Positions 8,930 through 18,475 of a DNA stretch of 64,000 nucleotides are shown one piece after another (within the stretch, counting starts at the first letter, position 1; each line of letters begins with the position of its first letter). This DNA is from DAOTWY01 sp003696565. Lineage in GTDB: Bacteria > Chloroflexota > Anaerolineae > Aggregatilineales > Phototrophicaceae. The notes beneath the pieces were generated by a model that saw only the letters and a program-made list of their open reading frames with translations, was not told the DNA's origin and ran no database searches. Where the stretch lies: contig DAOTWY010000083.1 of the NCBI GenBank assembly GCA_034435635.1, positions 1 to 64,000 on the forward strand, written 5' to 3'. Both the position numbers and the translations under genes were made by a program.

Positions 8930-10012
8930 TTGTTAGACCTCAAAAAACATTTAAAACGATTAGTAGAAGCACATGCTCCCTCCGGTCATGAAGCCCCTCT
9001 GCGTCAAATTTTACGGGAAGAATGGGCGGAACTGGTGGACGACATGCAACAAGATGGCTTAGGCAGTTTGATAGGTATCAAACATGCTACCCGTCCTCTC
9101 AATGAGCCACGCAAGATCATGCTTGCTGCCCATATGGATGAAATTGGTATGATGGTGCGTGATATTGTCGATGGCTTTATTTTCGTACATCGCATTAGCG
9201 GCGTGGATAACCGCGTGATGTTGGCACAACCGGTTATTGTGCATGGCAAACGTCCTTTAAAAGGTATTGTTGCCACCACCCCCCCACACTTGTTGAATAA
9301 GTCTGAGCAAGAAAAATACCCCACTTTTGATGATTTAGTGATTGATCTCGGTTTGCCAGCCCAAGATGTCGCAGAACTTGTTCAACTTGGTGATCTCATC
9401 ACGCCCGATGTGCCGATGATTGAATTACAAGGGAAGCGTGTTGCAGCAAAGGCTTTTGATGACAGGGCTTGTGTCGCGGCAATTACGGTCTGCCTAGACA
9501 CGCTGCAAACTATGAATCACCAATGGGATGTTTATGCCACCGCTACCGTACAGGAAGAAACCGGCTTATATGGTGCTAAAACAGCCGCTTATCACATCAA
9601 TCCCGATATTGCCATCGCACTTGATGTTACGTTTGCTGAGCAACCTGGTGTCTCAAACGATGACGGGCGTGAACTTGGCGGTGGACCCGTTATGGGAATT
9701 GGACCAAATTTCCATATTAAGCTGAGTGAAAAACTCAAGGATGTGGCGAAGTATCATGAAATTAAATTGCAATATGATGCCTTGCCTGGGCGCAGTGGGA
9801 CAGATGCTTGGTCTATTCAGGTATCACGGGGTGGGGTACCCACACTACTGCTCAGCATCCCCTTGCGCAATATGCATTCTCCAGTTGAGACATTAGATTT
9901 GACTGATATTGAGCGTGCGGGGCGGTTGCTGGCGCACTTTATCGCCTCATTGGATGCTGATTTCTTGGCTGCAATTGACTGGGATGATCTAAAACAAGGG
10001 GAAAGCGCATGA
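8930..10012 (+). CDS. M42 family metallopeptidase (first of three)
   Basis: Di-metal aminopeptidase or deblocking enzyme of family M42 (glutamyl aminopeptidase/tetrahedral aminopeptidase type), cytoplasmic. The 360 residues contain the metal-ligand motifs AAHMDEIG (His, and Asp), AFDDR (bridging Asp), VQEETG (catalytic Glu pair), LDVT and the C-terminal MHSP. The start appears to be TTG at 8930, since AAGGAG (8917-8922) lies at good distance and the N-terminal alignment (HAPSGHE) fits. It overlaps the next gene by four bases (ATGA). Probably degrades imported or intracellular peptides together with its two paralogues. Confidence 0.92.
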   Translation: MLDLKKHLKRLVEAHAPSGHEAPLRQILREEWAELVDDMQQDGLGSLIGIKHATRPLNEPRKIMLAAHMDEIGMMVRDIVDGFIFVHRISGVDNRVMLAQPVIVHGKRPLKGIVATTPPHLLNKSEQEKYPTFDDLVIDLGLPAQDVAELVQLGDLITPDVPMIELQGKRVAAKAFDDRACVAAITVCLDTLQTMNHQWDVYATATVQEETGLYGAKTAAYHINPDIAIALDVTFAEQPGVSNDDGRELGGGPVMGIGPNFHIKLSEKLKDVAKYHEIKLQYDALPGRSGTDAWSIQVSRGGVPTLLLSIPLRNMHSPVETLDLTDIERAGRLLAHFIASLDADFLAAIDWDDLKQGESA

Positions 10013-11049
10013 TTCTTAAAGAATTATCTGAAGCAATTGGTGTTTCTGGTAAAGAAGATGCCGTACGTAAGATCATCTTGGCTGCGATTCAAGACCATGT
10101 AACAGATATCCGCATTGATCCAATGGGGAATATTACCGCACTTAAGCAAGGGACTGATAAAAACCGTCCACGTGTCATGATCGCCGCACACATGGATGAA
10201 ATTGGCTTTATGGTCACGGGGTATGATAACGGTGGCTTAATTCGCTTTGCCGCGGTCGGTGGTGTGGATGACCGTATTTTGCCAGGGCTGCGTGTTAAAA
10301 TCGGTGATGACCAAATCCCCGGTGTCATCCTCTGGACACCTATCCATCTCAACCGTGATTCCAAAGTGGTTAAAATTTCTAACCTTCGCATCGATATTGG
10401 TGCAAACAGCAAAGACGCTGCCAAAGCAAAGGTAAATATTGGTGATCGCATTGCGTTTGATAGTGAATTTGTTGAACTGAGTGAAACCACAGTGCGCGGC
10501 AAAGCGTTTGATGACCGTGTGGGCTGTTCTTTGCTGGTTGATGTGTTACAAGCTGAACCCTACCCGGTGGATATTCTGGTTGCCTTTACTGTGCAGGAAG
10601 AAGTGGGTTTGCGTGGGGCGCAGGTTGCTGCACAAACCTTAAACCCCGATGTTGCCTTTGCTTTAGAAGGTACAACCGCCCACGATATTCCGAATCCTGC
10701 TGCTGATCCTGATGATGACGATGAACACAATCCCACTTGTCGCATGGGGTCAGGTCCTGCACTCACGGTGATGGATCGCAGCATGATAACCCACCCACGC
10801 CTGTTGCGCTTCTTACGAGAAACAGCAGAACAAAATAATATTCCATATCAACTCAAAACACAGCTAGGTGGCGGTACAGATGCCGGGCAAATGCATCTGG
10901 CTGGTGCAGGTCGTCCGGCGGCAGTTATTTCAATGCCTTGTCGCTATATCCACAGTCCGGCAGCCATTTTGAGTAAAGTGGATTACCAAAACACCCTCAA
11001 GCTCATTCAAGCCGCATTACATCACATCACGTTTGAGGTGTTGCGCTAA
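10009..11049 (+). CDS. M42 family metallopeptidase (second of three)
   Basis: 346-residue paralogue of the preceding gene. Motifs: AAHMDEIGFMV, KAFDDRVGC, VQEEVGLRGAQ, ALEGT (Glu where the neighbours have Asp), and YIHSP. All positions expected for the two metals and the catalytic Glu are filled, so it should be active. An acidic insertion (ADPDDDDEHN, near 10705) follows the fourth motif. ATG overlaps the upstream stop as ATGA, and its own stop overlaps the methyltransferase start as TAATG, so translation is probably coupled. Confidence 0.92.
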   Translation: MILKELSEAIGVSGKEDAVRKIILAAIQDHVTDIRIDPMGNITALKQGTDKNRPRVMIAAHMDEIGFMVTGYDNGGLIRFAAVGGVDDRILPGLRVKIGDDQIPGVILWTPIHLNRDSKVVKISNLRIDIGANSKDAAKAKVNIGDRIAFDSEFVELSETTVRGKAFDDRVGCSLLVDVLQAEPYPVDILVAFTVQEEVGLRGAQVAAQTLNPDVAFALEGTTAHDIPNPAADPDDDDEHNPTCRMGSGPALTVMDRSMITHPRLLRFLRETAEQNNIPYQLKTQLGGGTDAGQMHLAGAGRPAAVISMPCRYIHSPAAILSKVDYQNTLKLIQAALHHITFEVLR

Positions 11050-11699
11050 TGGTTGATGTAAGCCAGTTAATCCGTGATGCCTGGGATAATAATGACCCCT
11101 ACGGCTGGTTTGAGCAGCTTTATACCCATGCTCAAAAAGGCGATGCTTCTGTCCCCTGGGCGTTGATGCAGCCCAACCCAGATTTAGTGCAATGGTTAGA
11201 CCAGCACCAAATTGATGGCAAGAACAAGCGGGCTTTGGTTGTTGGGTGTGGGCTAGGGGACGATGCCCATGAATTGGCACAACGTGGGTTTAACACCACC
11301 GCGTTTGATGTTTCTCCCACTGCTATTCAATGGGCAAAGCATCGTTTTCCACATGCAAATGTAGATTTTCAAGTACATGATTTATTCAAAACCCCGGAAT
11401 CATGGCGCGGCGTGTTTGATTTTGTGCTGGAAATCCGCACGATTCAATCTTTGCCATATACATTAGCTGAGCAATGTATGACACAGATTGCATCCTATGT
11501 TAAACCAGGCGGCACGCTACTGGTTATTTGTAATGGACGTGAGCCGGAGCAAGAGCGTCGTGGCATCCCTTGGGCACTCTCTACTGTTGAATTGGCTTTC
11601 TTTCATCAATTAGGCTTATCACAACAGCGTTTTGAAGATTTACAAAACACGCGGCAATTCCGCGTTGAATACCGTAAAGAGGAGAATCAGAATGATTGA
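11049..11699 (+). CDS. Class I SAM-dependent methyltransferase, TPMT-like
   Basis: 216-residue methyltransferase with the SAM loop VVGCGLGDDAHELA (about residues 63-76), FDVSP acidic motif after strand 2 and a C-terminal half with PGGTLLV. An N-terminal W...P(W/A)...NP-x-L section before the SAM loop and the overall pattern recall thiopurine S-methyltransferase-like enzymes, which methylate small thiols, arsenic or tellurite. The substrate here is unknown. It sits between the second and third M42 peptidase genes with overlaps on both sides (1 and 8 bases), so it belongs to this operon, though no functional link with peptidases is obvious. Confidence 0.8.
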   Translation: MVDVSQLIRDAWDNNDPYGWFEQLYTHAQKGDASVPWALMQPNPDLVQWLDQHQIDGKNKRALVVGCGLGDDAHELAQRGFNTTAFDVSPTAIQWAKHRFPHANVDFQVHDLFKTPESWRGVFDFVLEIRTIQSLPYTLAEQCMTQIASYVKPGGTLLVICNGREPEQERRGIPWALSTVELAFFHQLGLSQQRFEDLQNTRQFRVEYRKEENQND

Positions 11700-12672
11700 C
11701 CTGATTAAAACATTAACCGAGGCTTGGGGACCTTCTGGCTATGAGCACCACATCCGCCAGATTATTCACCAAGAAGTTGAACCTTATGCTGATGACATCA
11801 CCATTGACCCGCTCGGCAACTTGATTTGTCGTGTGGGGCAGGGTGGTAAAAAGGTGATGGTCGCTGCACACATGGATGAAATCGGCGTGATGGCAACCTA
11901 CCGAGAGAAGAAAACCGGTTATATGCGCTTTGCCAATATCGGCGGCTTGATGACAACCACACTGCGAGGGAATCGTGTCAAATTTGAAGATGGCACAGTT
12001 GGTGTAATTGGCGTTCATGCCAATGGCGGGGATAAACTGGACGACTTTTATATTGATGTTGACGATGGTAGCGGAGATGTTATTGTACCGGAAGGTAGCC
12101 CAGCCGGTTTTTGGCGTGAGATGCAAGTGCGTGGTAAGCGCGTTATTGGTAAGGCGATGGATGATCGCATTGGTTGTGTTGTTGCTATCCAAACCATGAA
12201 AAAACTCAACAAACAAGCCCCCAATGAAACTTACTTTGTTTTTACTGTTCAAGAAGAAGTTGGGCTGCGCGGTGCACGCCCTGCTGCGCAGGCTCTTAAC
12301 CCAGATGTTGGCATCGCTTTAGATGTCACACGCACCGGCGATGAGGCAAAAGGGGCAAAAATGGCGGTCAAATTAGGCGGTGGTGCTGCCATTAAAGTGC
12401 ATGACCCCGGCTTGGTTGTGCCACCTCAAATTGTCCAATGGATGGTTGACCGCGCCCAAGCAGATGGTATCCCCTATCAGCGTGAGCTGCTCACTGGTGG
12501 TACAACTGATGCTGCTGCTATTCAATTGGCTGGTGCTGGTGTCCCTAGTGGCTGTATCTCTATCCCTTGCCGCTTTATTCACACAGTTAGCGAAACGGTT
12601 GATCTGGATGATGTCCAGGCATGTATTAACCTACTAACCGGCTTAGTCAGTAATCCAATTGAGTTTATGTAA
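11692..12672 (+). CDS. M42 family metallopeptidase (third of three)
   Basis: 326-residue M42 enzyme with AAHMDEIGVMA, KAMDDRIGC, VQEEVGLRGAR, LDVTRTGD and the C-terminal FIHT. I place the start at ATG 11692, because GAGGAG lies eight bases upstream and the N-terminus then begins MIDLIKTLTEAWGPSGYE, matching the paralogues; a frame extending to 11632 is open but would overlap the methyltransferase heavily. As chosen, it overlaps that gene by 8 bases. It closes the operon; hairpins at 12695-12757 follow. Confidence 0.92.
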   Translation: MIDLIKTLTEAWGPSGYEHHIRQIIHQEVEPYADDITIDPLGNLICRVGQGGKKVMVAAHMDEIGVMATYREKKTGYMRFANIGGLMTTTLRGNRVKFEDGTVGVIGVHANGGDKLDDFYIDVDDGSGDVIVPEGSPAGFWREMQVRGKRVIGKAMDDRIGCVVAIQTMKKLNKQAPNETYFVFTVQEEVGLRGARPAAQALNPDVGIALDVTRTGDEAKGAKMAVKLGGGAAIKVHDPGLVVPPQIVQWMVDRAQADGIPYQRELLTGGTTDAAAIQLAGAGVPSGCISIPCRFIHTVSETVDLDDVQACINLLTGLVSNPIEFM

Positions 12673-12694
12673 TTCAAAAATAAAAACGAATCAC

Positions 12695-12868
12695 TTCGAG
12701 ATTGCTCGAAAAACAGTCAGATGATCCCCATGTTGCCAAGGGCTATCCCCTGGCAACATACTTCCCTCATAAATAGCGGTTTTTCTATAGGATTAGGATG
12801 ATCGCCCAAACCCAGCCCCATTGATGGGATGACCAAACACTAGCACTCAGGATTGATCCCTATGCTGG
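12695..12868. other. Hairpin-rich intergenic region
   Basis: The 297 bases between the third M42 gene and the sensor kinase contain a perfect 6-bp hairpin TTCGAG-ATTG-CTCGAA (12695-12710) and an 11-bp stem with one mismatch (12732-12757, GTTGCCAAGGG against CCCCTGGCAAC, 4-base loop). Neither is followed by a T-run on the plus strand. The stretch 12819-12868 resembles 8048-8096. I see no ORF here. It may hold a rho-dependent end, a decayed repeat, or a regulatory site for the kinase gene. Confidence 0.45.
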
Positions 12869-12969
12869 AGATAAGCGTGTCTTGAGATAAAATTGGGGAA
12901 ATCTTTGTGTATATATGGTAAAAAATAAGTTAGAATATAGTTATCTGGTAACGGCTCCTGAGGTTATTG

Positions 12970-14676
12970 ATGACCATCAGCTTAACTACAGATTCAGACT
13001 TAACCTTGTTAATGGAATTATCTCAGCTATTTACGTCATTAGAGCTGGACGATTTACTCCAACGGATGATGGCATTAGTCACTAAAGCCGTTGGGGCAAC
13101 AAAATCTACCTTGCTCCTATACAAAGACGATCGAATTGATTGGCAATACGTCATCAACATTAATCCAGATCCACCAGAGCAAACGCCTCAGGTCGTGCAG
13201 CAAATCCTAGATAAAGGGCTGGCTGGTTGGGTTGCCAAAAACCGCAAAATGGCGTTGATTACTGATACACGGTATGACGCTCGTTGGTATAACTTGCCAA
13301 CAAGCACCATGATCCGGTCTGCTTTGTGCCTGCCATTAATGTACAAAGACAATTTAATTGCTGTGATGACAGTTGTTCATGAGAAACCAGGCTATTTCAC
13401 GGATTATCATGTGCAGCTATTAACGATTATCACCAATCAGGCGGCAACTGCCATCAATAATGCACGCATGTATACCCAAGCACAAACACAACAACGCCAG
13501 TTTGAAGCCATGCTCTGGGCGTTTCCTGATATGTTGCTGGTTATGGACGACGTTGGGCGTATTATTGTCGCTAACGATTCCATTTTACCAATGTTAGGCT
13601 GCCAAACTCGCGATGATGTCGTTGGGGCAAGGTTGACTGACATGCCCGCGCGTGATAAATGCTTAGACAGTGTTTGTGAATTTTTATATCAAAAACTCGA
13701 TTCACAAACCCCCGACATCAGTTTTGAGGTTCATTCTGATGCATTTGAAGCAGATTATCAGGTCACTGTTTCTCGGTGGCAAAACCCTAATCGTAGCGCA
13801 AATGGCTTTGTGATTGTTCTGCACGATGTGACAAAGATACGCGATCTACATCGTTTTAAAGACGAAATGCTACGGATTGCTTCACATGATCTGCGTAGTC
13901 CGCTGGCTTTAATCGTCGGCTATGCAGATATGATTATGCTGGATTTACCTAAAGGCGATTCGCCGATTCCTTCTTATGTAGAATCAATTTTACGCTCTGC
14001 CCGCCGGATGGATAATTTATTAGAAGACTTATTACGTATTGAACAGATTCGTACCTCCCCGCTGGAGTTACATGAACAAGTTGCTCCTCAAGAAATGGTC
14101 GATTGTGCTGTGCAGAATTGCCAGCCACAGGCAGATTCAAAACAGATACAATTTTCTTTACAGGCAGATTATTCTAACGATCTCATTTATGTTGTGGCGG
14201 ATCGTGTTTTAATTCGCCAGGCGATGGAAAATTTAATTGGCAATGCCATTAAATACACATTCCCCAGCGGACAAGTCACGGTTTATGTCAAAGTGGACGA
14301 TGAGCGGTTTCACTTTATTGTAGAAGATAATGGCATTGGTATTCCCCAAGATAAATTGCAATATGTCTTTGAGTCCTTTTATCGTGTTCCTAACGCAAAA
14401 GGCATTCAAGGGACAGGGCTAGGCTTAAGCCTTGTTAAAAATGTCATCGAACAACATCAGGGGCAGGTCTGGGTGACAAGTGAAGAGAACACCGGTAGCA
14501 TGTTTGGCTTTTGGTTGCCCATTATCAAAAAACAAAAACCGGCTGATTTAGAACAGTTTGTTTTAGAAGTTATTCAAGATGCTCAAAATGAGCCAGAAGA
14601 AACCGCGCCGTCCTTCCCTATACAAGGGAAAAACGGCACATCCTCAGAATTAGAAGTAACTGCTGATGATTTGTAA
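12970..14676 (+). CDS. GAF-PAS sensor histidine kinase
   Basis: 568-residue kinase without membrane segments, so cytosolic. GAF domain about residues 1-165, PAS about 175-285, HisKA with phosphoacceptor His306 in IASHDLRSPL, and a full HATPase_c with N box ENLIGNAIKYT, G1 DNGIGIP and G2 GTGLGLSLVK. All catalytic boxes are intact. A Pro/Glu-rich tail of about 50 residues follows. ATG 12970 has GAGG nearby; a TTG directly before it is in frame but needless. No regulator gene is adjacent, so it is an orphan. Its 3' end overlaps the convergent VWA gene by 27 bases. Confidence 0.92.
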   Translation: MTISLTTDSDLTLLMELSQLFTSLELDDLLQRMMALVTKAVGATKSTLLLYKDDRIDWQYVININPDPPEQTPQVVQQILDKGLAGWVAKNRKMALITDTRYDARWYNLPTSTMIRSALCLPLMYKDNLIAVMTVVHEKPGYFTDYHVQLLTIITNQAATAINNARMYTQAQTQQRQFEAMLWAFPDMLLVMDDVGRIIVANDSILPMLGCQTRDDVVGARLTDMPARDKCLDSVCEFLYQKLDSQTPDISFEVHSDAFEADYQVTVSRWQNPNRSANGFVIVLHDVTKIRDLHRFKDEMLRIASHDLRSPLALIVGYADMIMLDLPKGDSPIPSYVESILRSARRMDNLLEDLLRIEQIRTSPLELHEQVAPQEMVDCAVQNCQPQADSKQIQFSLQADYSNDLIYVVADRVLIRQAMENLIGNAIKYTFPSGQVTVYVKVDDERFHFIVEDNGIGIPQDKLQYVFESFYRVPNAKGIQGTGLGLSLVKNVIEQHQGQVWVTSEENTGSMFGFWLPIIKKQKPADLEQFVLEVIQDAQNEPEETAPSFPIQGKNGTSSELEVTADDL

Positions 14677-16401
14677 AACAGCTTGAATATTAGCTGGATC
14701 ACCAGATTGAACCCGTGTATTACTCGCTCGTGCGATGCTGTTCAGGGCGCGGATATCTGCATCACCGCCGTAAGCAACTGGAATAACAATCACTGGATTC
14801 AAACTATCTCGGCTAGCGGTGATTATATTAACTGCATCATTGAGCGTGACCCCGCGCTCTCCGGTATCTGCGCCATCGCTTAACAACACCACTGCACGAA
14901 TACGATCGTCGTCTTCGGCTTGGTTCATTAACCCTACAATTTCCACAATTGCTGCATATAGTTCGGTAATCTCGTCGGTTTGCAGGCTTTGTATTGTTTG
15001 TCGTAACTCTGCTTCATTGCTTTCAAATGTATCCATTGGTACGAGGATTTGTATGTCTGTGCTAAACACCGCTAGCCCAATTCGGTTGGTTGATTCCATA
15101 TTATCCAAAAATGCTAACGCTGCCTGCTTTGCTTGATCGAGTTTGCCATCCGCTTCCATAGAACCGGATATGTCGATCAACAGCCAAATATCCGCTTGCT
15201 TTTTGACAAACGCCCAGCTTTGTTGTACAGCGACAATCACCTCCGGGTCTGGCACGTCCAACACATTGCTAGGTCCTTCAACCGTTACACCATTTTCTGG
15301 CACAAACGGATATCCAAGTTGGACATCAGGGTTTGCTGGACGAAAACCGCTTTCCATAACACGCTGTTGTACATCCACTGTCAACACGAAATCTGTGAAA
15401 ATCCGTGCGGCTTCTTGTTGTTCCGGCGTAACCCAATCTGCATTGACGATTCCAAATGGATGCTCATGCCAAAATGTGCCTTCTTTAGGGTATAAGGCGA
15501 CAAGTTGTTCTGGTGGGCGATATTCAGTCAAACCTTGATTGATGTAGATTAAGTCATTTTCTTCCAGTGCTACAAAATCTAAGTAATCAGGACCTTGGGC
15601 GATGTATTCTTTGAACTCTGTTGTCCGCTGGGAATAATGCCGGATCAGTTGTTCAATACGCCGAACCCCGTCTTGAACAACTGGGTCATTCACTTGTTCC
15701 AATGTTAACCGTCTACCGGTAAAACCGTTTGCACGGGCAGAGGCATAAAATTCGGCGATCAACGTAGAGAGCGCGGTTGAACTGATAAATGGATCGGTAT
15801 GCCCGTAATAAACCGTTCGCCGCCCATTCGGGATGCCATAATCTTGCCAACCGTTGGGGCTGTTTAATACGTCTAATAACTCTTCCCAGCCGATTTCATC
15901 GTAGCCAACTGTGTCTTGTATAGCTTGTAAACGGCTTTCCCAGATCGCCATCACAACGGGTGCGAGTGCAGTTGGGCGCGCCTGTGTGAGGTCAAAGACC
16001 TGTCGCCCGCTTTCATAGTTGACCAACGCCAGCCAATGACTAACAGACGGTGCGAAAATCACCGGACGAGCAACATTTGTATTATTGGGCGCAATCAAGG
16101 CATTGATGATTCCTTGTGCCACTGTACCTGATGAACCGCTGGTGCCAGTCACAAAGATTGGGCGTTCACCGTCAACTAGCGGTTCACCCGTTACAGGATT
16201 GATGCCGTTACGATATGACGCATTAAATGCTTCAATGGCTTGTGGAAGATATAACTCTGATTCTGGCGCGTAGATAATACTAATCTCAATAGCATTGGCG
16301 GGTGCCTCAACAACCGCTTGCCCGCTGGGTTGCTCACCGGAATCGCATCCGGCAAGTATCCCGATCAAAACAAGTAAAATAATAGACCATCGTGTGTGCA
16401 T
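14650..16401 (-). CDS. Lipoprotein with solute-binding domain fused to von Willebrand A domain
   Basis: 583 residues. The N-terminus from ATG 16401 is a lipoprotein signal (hydrophobic core then LAGC), so it should be anchored outside the cytoplasmic membrane. Residues about 30-390 look like a periplasmic binding protein of the extracellular solute-binding type (TSGSSGTVAQ ligand-loop-like segment). The C-terminal third, from about 398, is a VWA domain with the MIDAS motif DISGS and a later LLSDGADTG. An upstream in-frame ATG at 16449 exists, but GGAGAGG sits ahead of 16401 and the signal begins there. It follows a related binding protein gene after 4 bases. No ABC permease is linked, so the role may be adhesion or sensing rather than import. 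Confidence 0.85.
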   Translation of the reverse strand: MHTRWSIILLVLIGILAGCDSGEQPSGQAVVEAPANAIEISIIYAPESELYLPQAIEAFNASYRNGINPVTGEPLVDGERPIFVTGTSGSSGTVAQGIINALIAPNNTNVARPVIFAPSVSHWLALVNYESGRQVFDLTQARPTALAPVVMAIWESRLQAIQDTVGYDEIGWEELLDVLNSPNGWQDYGIPNGRRTVYYGHTDPFISSTALSTLIAEFYASARANGFTGRRLTLEQVNDPVVQDGVRRIEQLIRHYSQRTTEFKEYIAQGPDYLDFVALEENDLIYINQGLTEYRPPEQLVALYPKEGTFWHEHPFGIVNADWVTPEQQEAARIFTDFVLTVDVQQRVMESGFRPANPDVQLGYPFVPENGVTVEGPSNVLDVPDPEVIVAVQQSWAFVKKQADIWLLIDISGSMEADGKLDQAKQAALAFLDNMESTNRIGLAVFSTDIQILVPMDTFESNEAELRQTIQSLQTDEITELYAAIVEIVGLMNQAEDDDRIRAVVLLSDGADTGERGVTLNDAVNIITASRDSLNPVIVIPVAYGGDADIRALNSIARASNTRVQSGDPANIQAVLQIISSYF

Positions 16402-16405
16402 TTGT

Positions 16406-17488
16406 TTATCCTCTCCTATTAAACCATGCAAGTAACCCTTGAATATCACCGCTGCTCAATTGTAATTGGACAACATTGAGGGTTGGATTCAGTTCAATGC
16501 CGTATATTTGCGCATTGGTGAATAAACTGTCTGATAAGGTAGGCGCACCAACTGCTGGGCGTAATCCATAGGATGGAATGATCGTTTGTTGTTCTGGCTC
16601 AAGTAGCCAATCAACGAAGGCTTGAGCAGCGGCAAGCTGGGCTTGGTCTGTATCATCCCATATAGCAACCGGGAAATCTAACAAAACAGTATAAGCTGGA
16701 TAACTAAATTGAACTGGTTCATTGCGGATAAAACTCGTTAAATTCGTTAGCCATACTGATTCCGCCCCAATTGCTAGATGAACTGTGTTTGGGCGTGCTA
16801 CATATGACTCAAGCGAGCCTATATAGGGTTGTAGCGCATTTAACACTGGGATCAAACGATCTCGAAATGTTCCACGGAGTTGAGACGCTGTGATGTTGTT
16901 TGTCGAGTTTGTATCTGCTGCAGCCGATATAAGTGCAGCTAATCCGGTTATATCTTTATCCGCTGGGGCGAGGGCGATGTTAATAAAATCCAATTGGCTG
17001 TATTCCGGTGCAATTGCCCCCCAAGATTCTAATGCTGCGCTGTCAATAACTGTTTGCCAATCGAACCGTTTTTGCCCGTTGGCTGTTAAGGCATCAACTC
17101 GGCTTTGATACCCCATCCAAATGATTGGCGTTTTTGCTACGGATTCGCTTAACACGCTAAACTCACCGCTGCTGACTTCTATAGAAAATCGTGCTGCGGG
17201 AATCCACAGGTCTGGGTGATTGGTTGTTGTCCATAAGTCCCATGCTTGGGTGTCATCAATTGTTGTGGTCAAATCTATCGTAACAACGCGCCCGTCAATT
17301 TTGACTTCGCTGTTGTTAAATGCTCGTGTTGCTTGTTGCAACCAATGTTCTGCTAAAGGGCTGACTGCAACTGAAAGCTGAATAGGCTCGTTTGTTTTTG
17401 TCTCCTGATTATTGAGGATTAGCCCTGATCCAACAATCGCAGCGGATATGATGATAAACAAAATCGGGAAAATCGTGCCACGTCTCAT
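16406..17488 (-). CDS. Membrane-anchored solute-binding-like protein
   Basis: 360 residues. An N-terminal hydrophobic segment (about 7-24) without a lipobox Cys is followed by a fold resembling an extracellular solute-binding protein: VAVSPLAEHWLQQATRAFN at the N-terminal lobe, PDLWIPAA, and a C-terminal lobe with AFVDWLLEPEQQ, a segment typical of bacterial solute-binding proteins and also seen in its downstream neighbour. The two are probably ancient paralogues; this one lacks the VWA domain. It heads the two-gene minus operon and is divergent from the BI-1 family gene. The ligand is unknown. Confidence 0.75.
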   Translation of the reverse strand: MRRGTIFPILFIIISAAIVGSGLILNNQETKTNEPIQLSVAVSPLAEHWLQQATRAFNNSEVKIDGRVVTIDLTTTIDDTQAWDLWTTTNHPDLWIPAARFSIEVSSGEFSVLSESVAKTPIIWMGYQSRVDALTANGQKRFDWQTVIDSAALESWGAIAPEYSQLDFINIALAPADKDITGLAALISAAADTNSTNNITASQLRGTFRDRLIPVLNALQPYIGSLESYVARPNTVHLAIGAESVWLTNLTSFIRNEPVQFSYPAYTVLLDFPVAIWDDTDQAQLAAAQAFVDWLLEPEQQTIIPSYGLRPAVGAPTLSDSLFTNAQIYGIELNPTLNVVQLQLSSGDIQGLLAWFNRRG

Positions 17489-17657
17489 GATTGTCCTTTG
17501 GGTTTCTTTTTTCAGTGTAGTGGATTATTAAATGCTTAATCCCCCCAAAAATTAAGGGTTATGATGATTACAAATGCAGATACAATTCAAATATAACACA
17601 CTAGCCCAATTTTTGATTTATAATGAGTGTGGATAAATGTAGATGTTGAGGTGAAAG

Positions 17658-18446
17658 ATGGCTTTTAACAATAATCCAGACAGTTGGCGTTATGAGGTGG
17701 CTTCGTCACCAGTCAGTATGCCACGTGTCGAAATCAATCAGATCATGAAAATGGTCTATATGTGGATGACACTCGGCTTGTTGGTGACAGCAGCAGTAGC
17801 ATGGTATTTTGCATCAAGTGATTCTTTGCTTGAACTCCGCTTAAACCCGGCAGCAGGTATCATTTCATTTGTGGTGTTGATTGGCTTGGCAATCGCGATG
17901 GGGGCTGGGCTAAATCGTTTCTCTCCAACAGTCGTAGGGATGATGTTCTTTGCTTTTTCTGCGGTAATGGGGTTTAGCCTGTCATTGACATTATTTGCAT
18001 TTCTTAGCCCTACAATTGTCAATGATTTTGGGCAGACGGTAGAAAACCCTATGTATGACCCGACTGCGCTTTATGCTGCGTTTGGGACAGCAGCTGCGTT
18101 GTTTGGCTCTATGACGGTTGTTGGCTTTACGACTAAAGCCGACCTGACCAAGATGGGAACCTATTTGATGATTGGCGTATGGGGGCTTTTTATTGCTATC
18201 ATCCTGAATATGTTCCTGGGAAGTGGCACGTTGGGGCTGTTGATTAGCATTGGTGGGGTGATTATCTTCACCGGTTTAACAGCTTATGACACACAGAAGA
18301 TCAAAGAAATGAGCATGATGCCGGAACTACAAAGCGACGGCAATATGGCAATGAAGTTCAGTATTTATGGCGCGCTGACACTTTATTTGGATTTTATCAA
18401 TTTGTTCTTGTTTTTGCTGCAGTTGATTGCGGCATCACGAGATTAA
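17658..18446 (+). CDS. Bax inhibitor-1/YccA family membrane protein
   Basis: 262-residue integral membrane protein with about seven hydrophobic segments beginning at residue 32. The BI-1 hallmarks are the middle region with an LTLFAFLSPT helix and the C-terminal TAYDTQKIKEM segment followed by a last helix containing LYLDFINLFLFLLQL, as in UPF0005/TMBIM proteins. Bacterial members act as pH-sensitive calcium leak channels or in membrane protein quality control. ATG 17658 has GAGGTG 7 bases upstream; a TATAAT lies at 17619-17624. A strong terminator at 18476-18508 closes the unit. Confidence 0.93.
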   Translation: MAFNNNPDSWRYEVASSPVSMPRVEINQIMKMVYMWMTLGLLVTAAVAWYFASSDSLLELRLNPAAGIISFVVLIGLAIAMGAGLNRFSPTVVGMMFFAFSAVMGFSLSLTLFAFLSPTIVNDFGQTVENPMYDPTALYAAFGTAAALFGSMTVVGFTTKADLTKMGTYLMIGVWGLFIAIILNMFLGSGTLGLLISIGGVIIFTGLTAYDTQKIKEMSMMPELQSDGNMAMKFSIYGALTLYLDFINLFLFLLQLIAASRD

Positions 18447-18475
18447 AATATTGAGATAAAACCAGATAGATGGTT

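Noticed and set aside
11713..12252. 179-codon minus-strand ORF
   Set aside because: Antisense to the third M42 peptidase with all its motifs; no RBS or family features.
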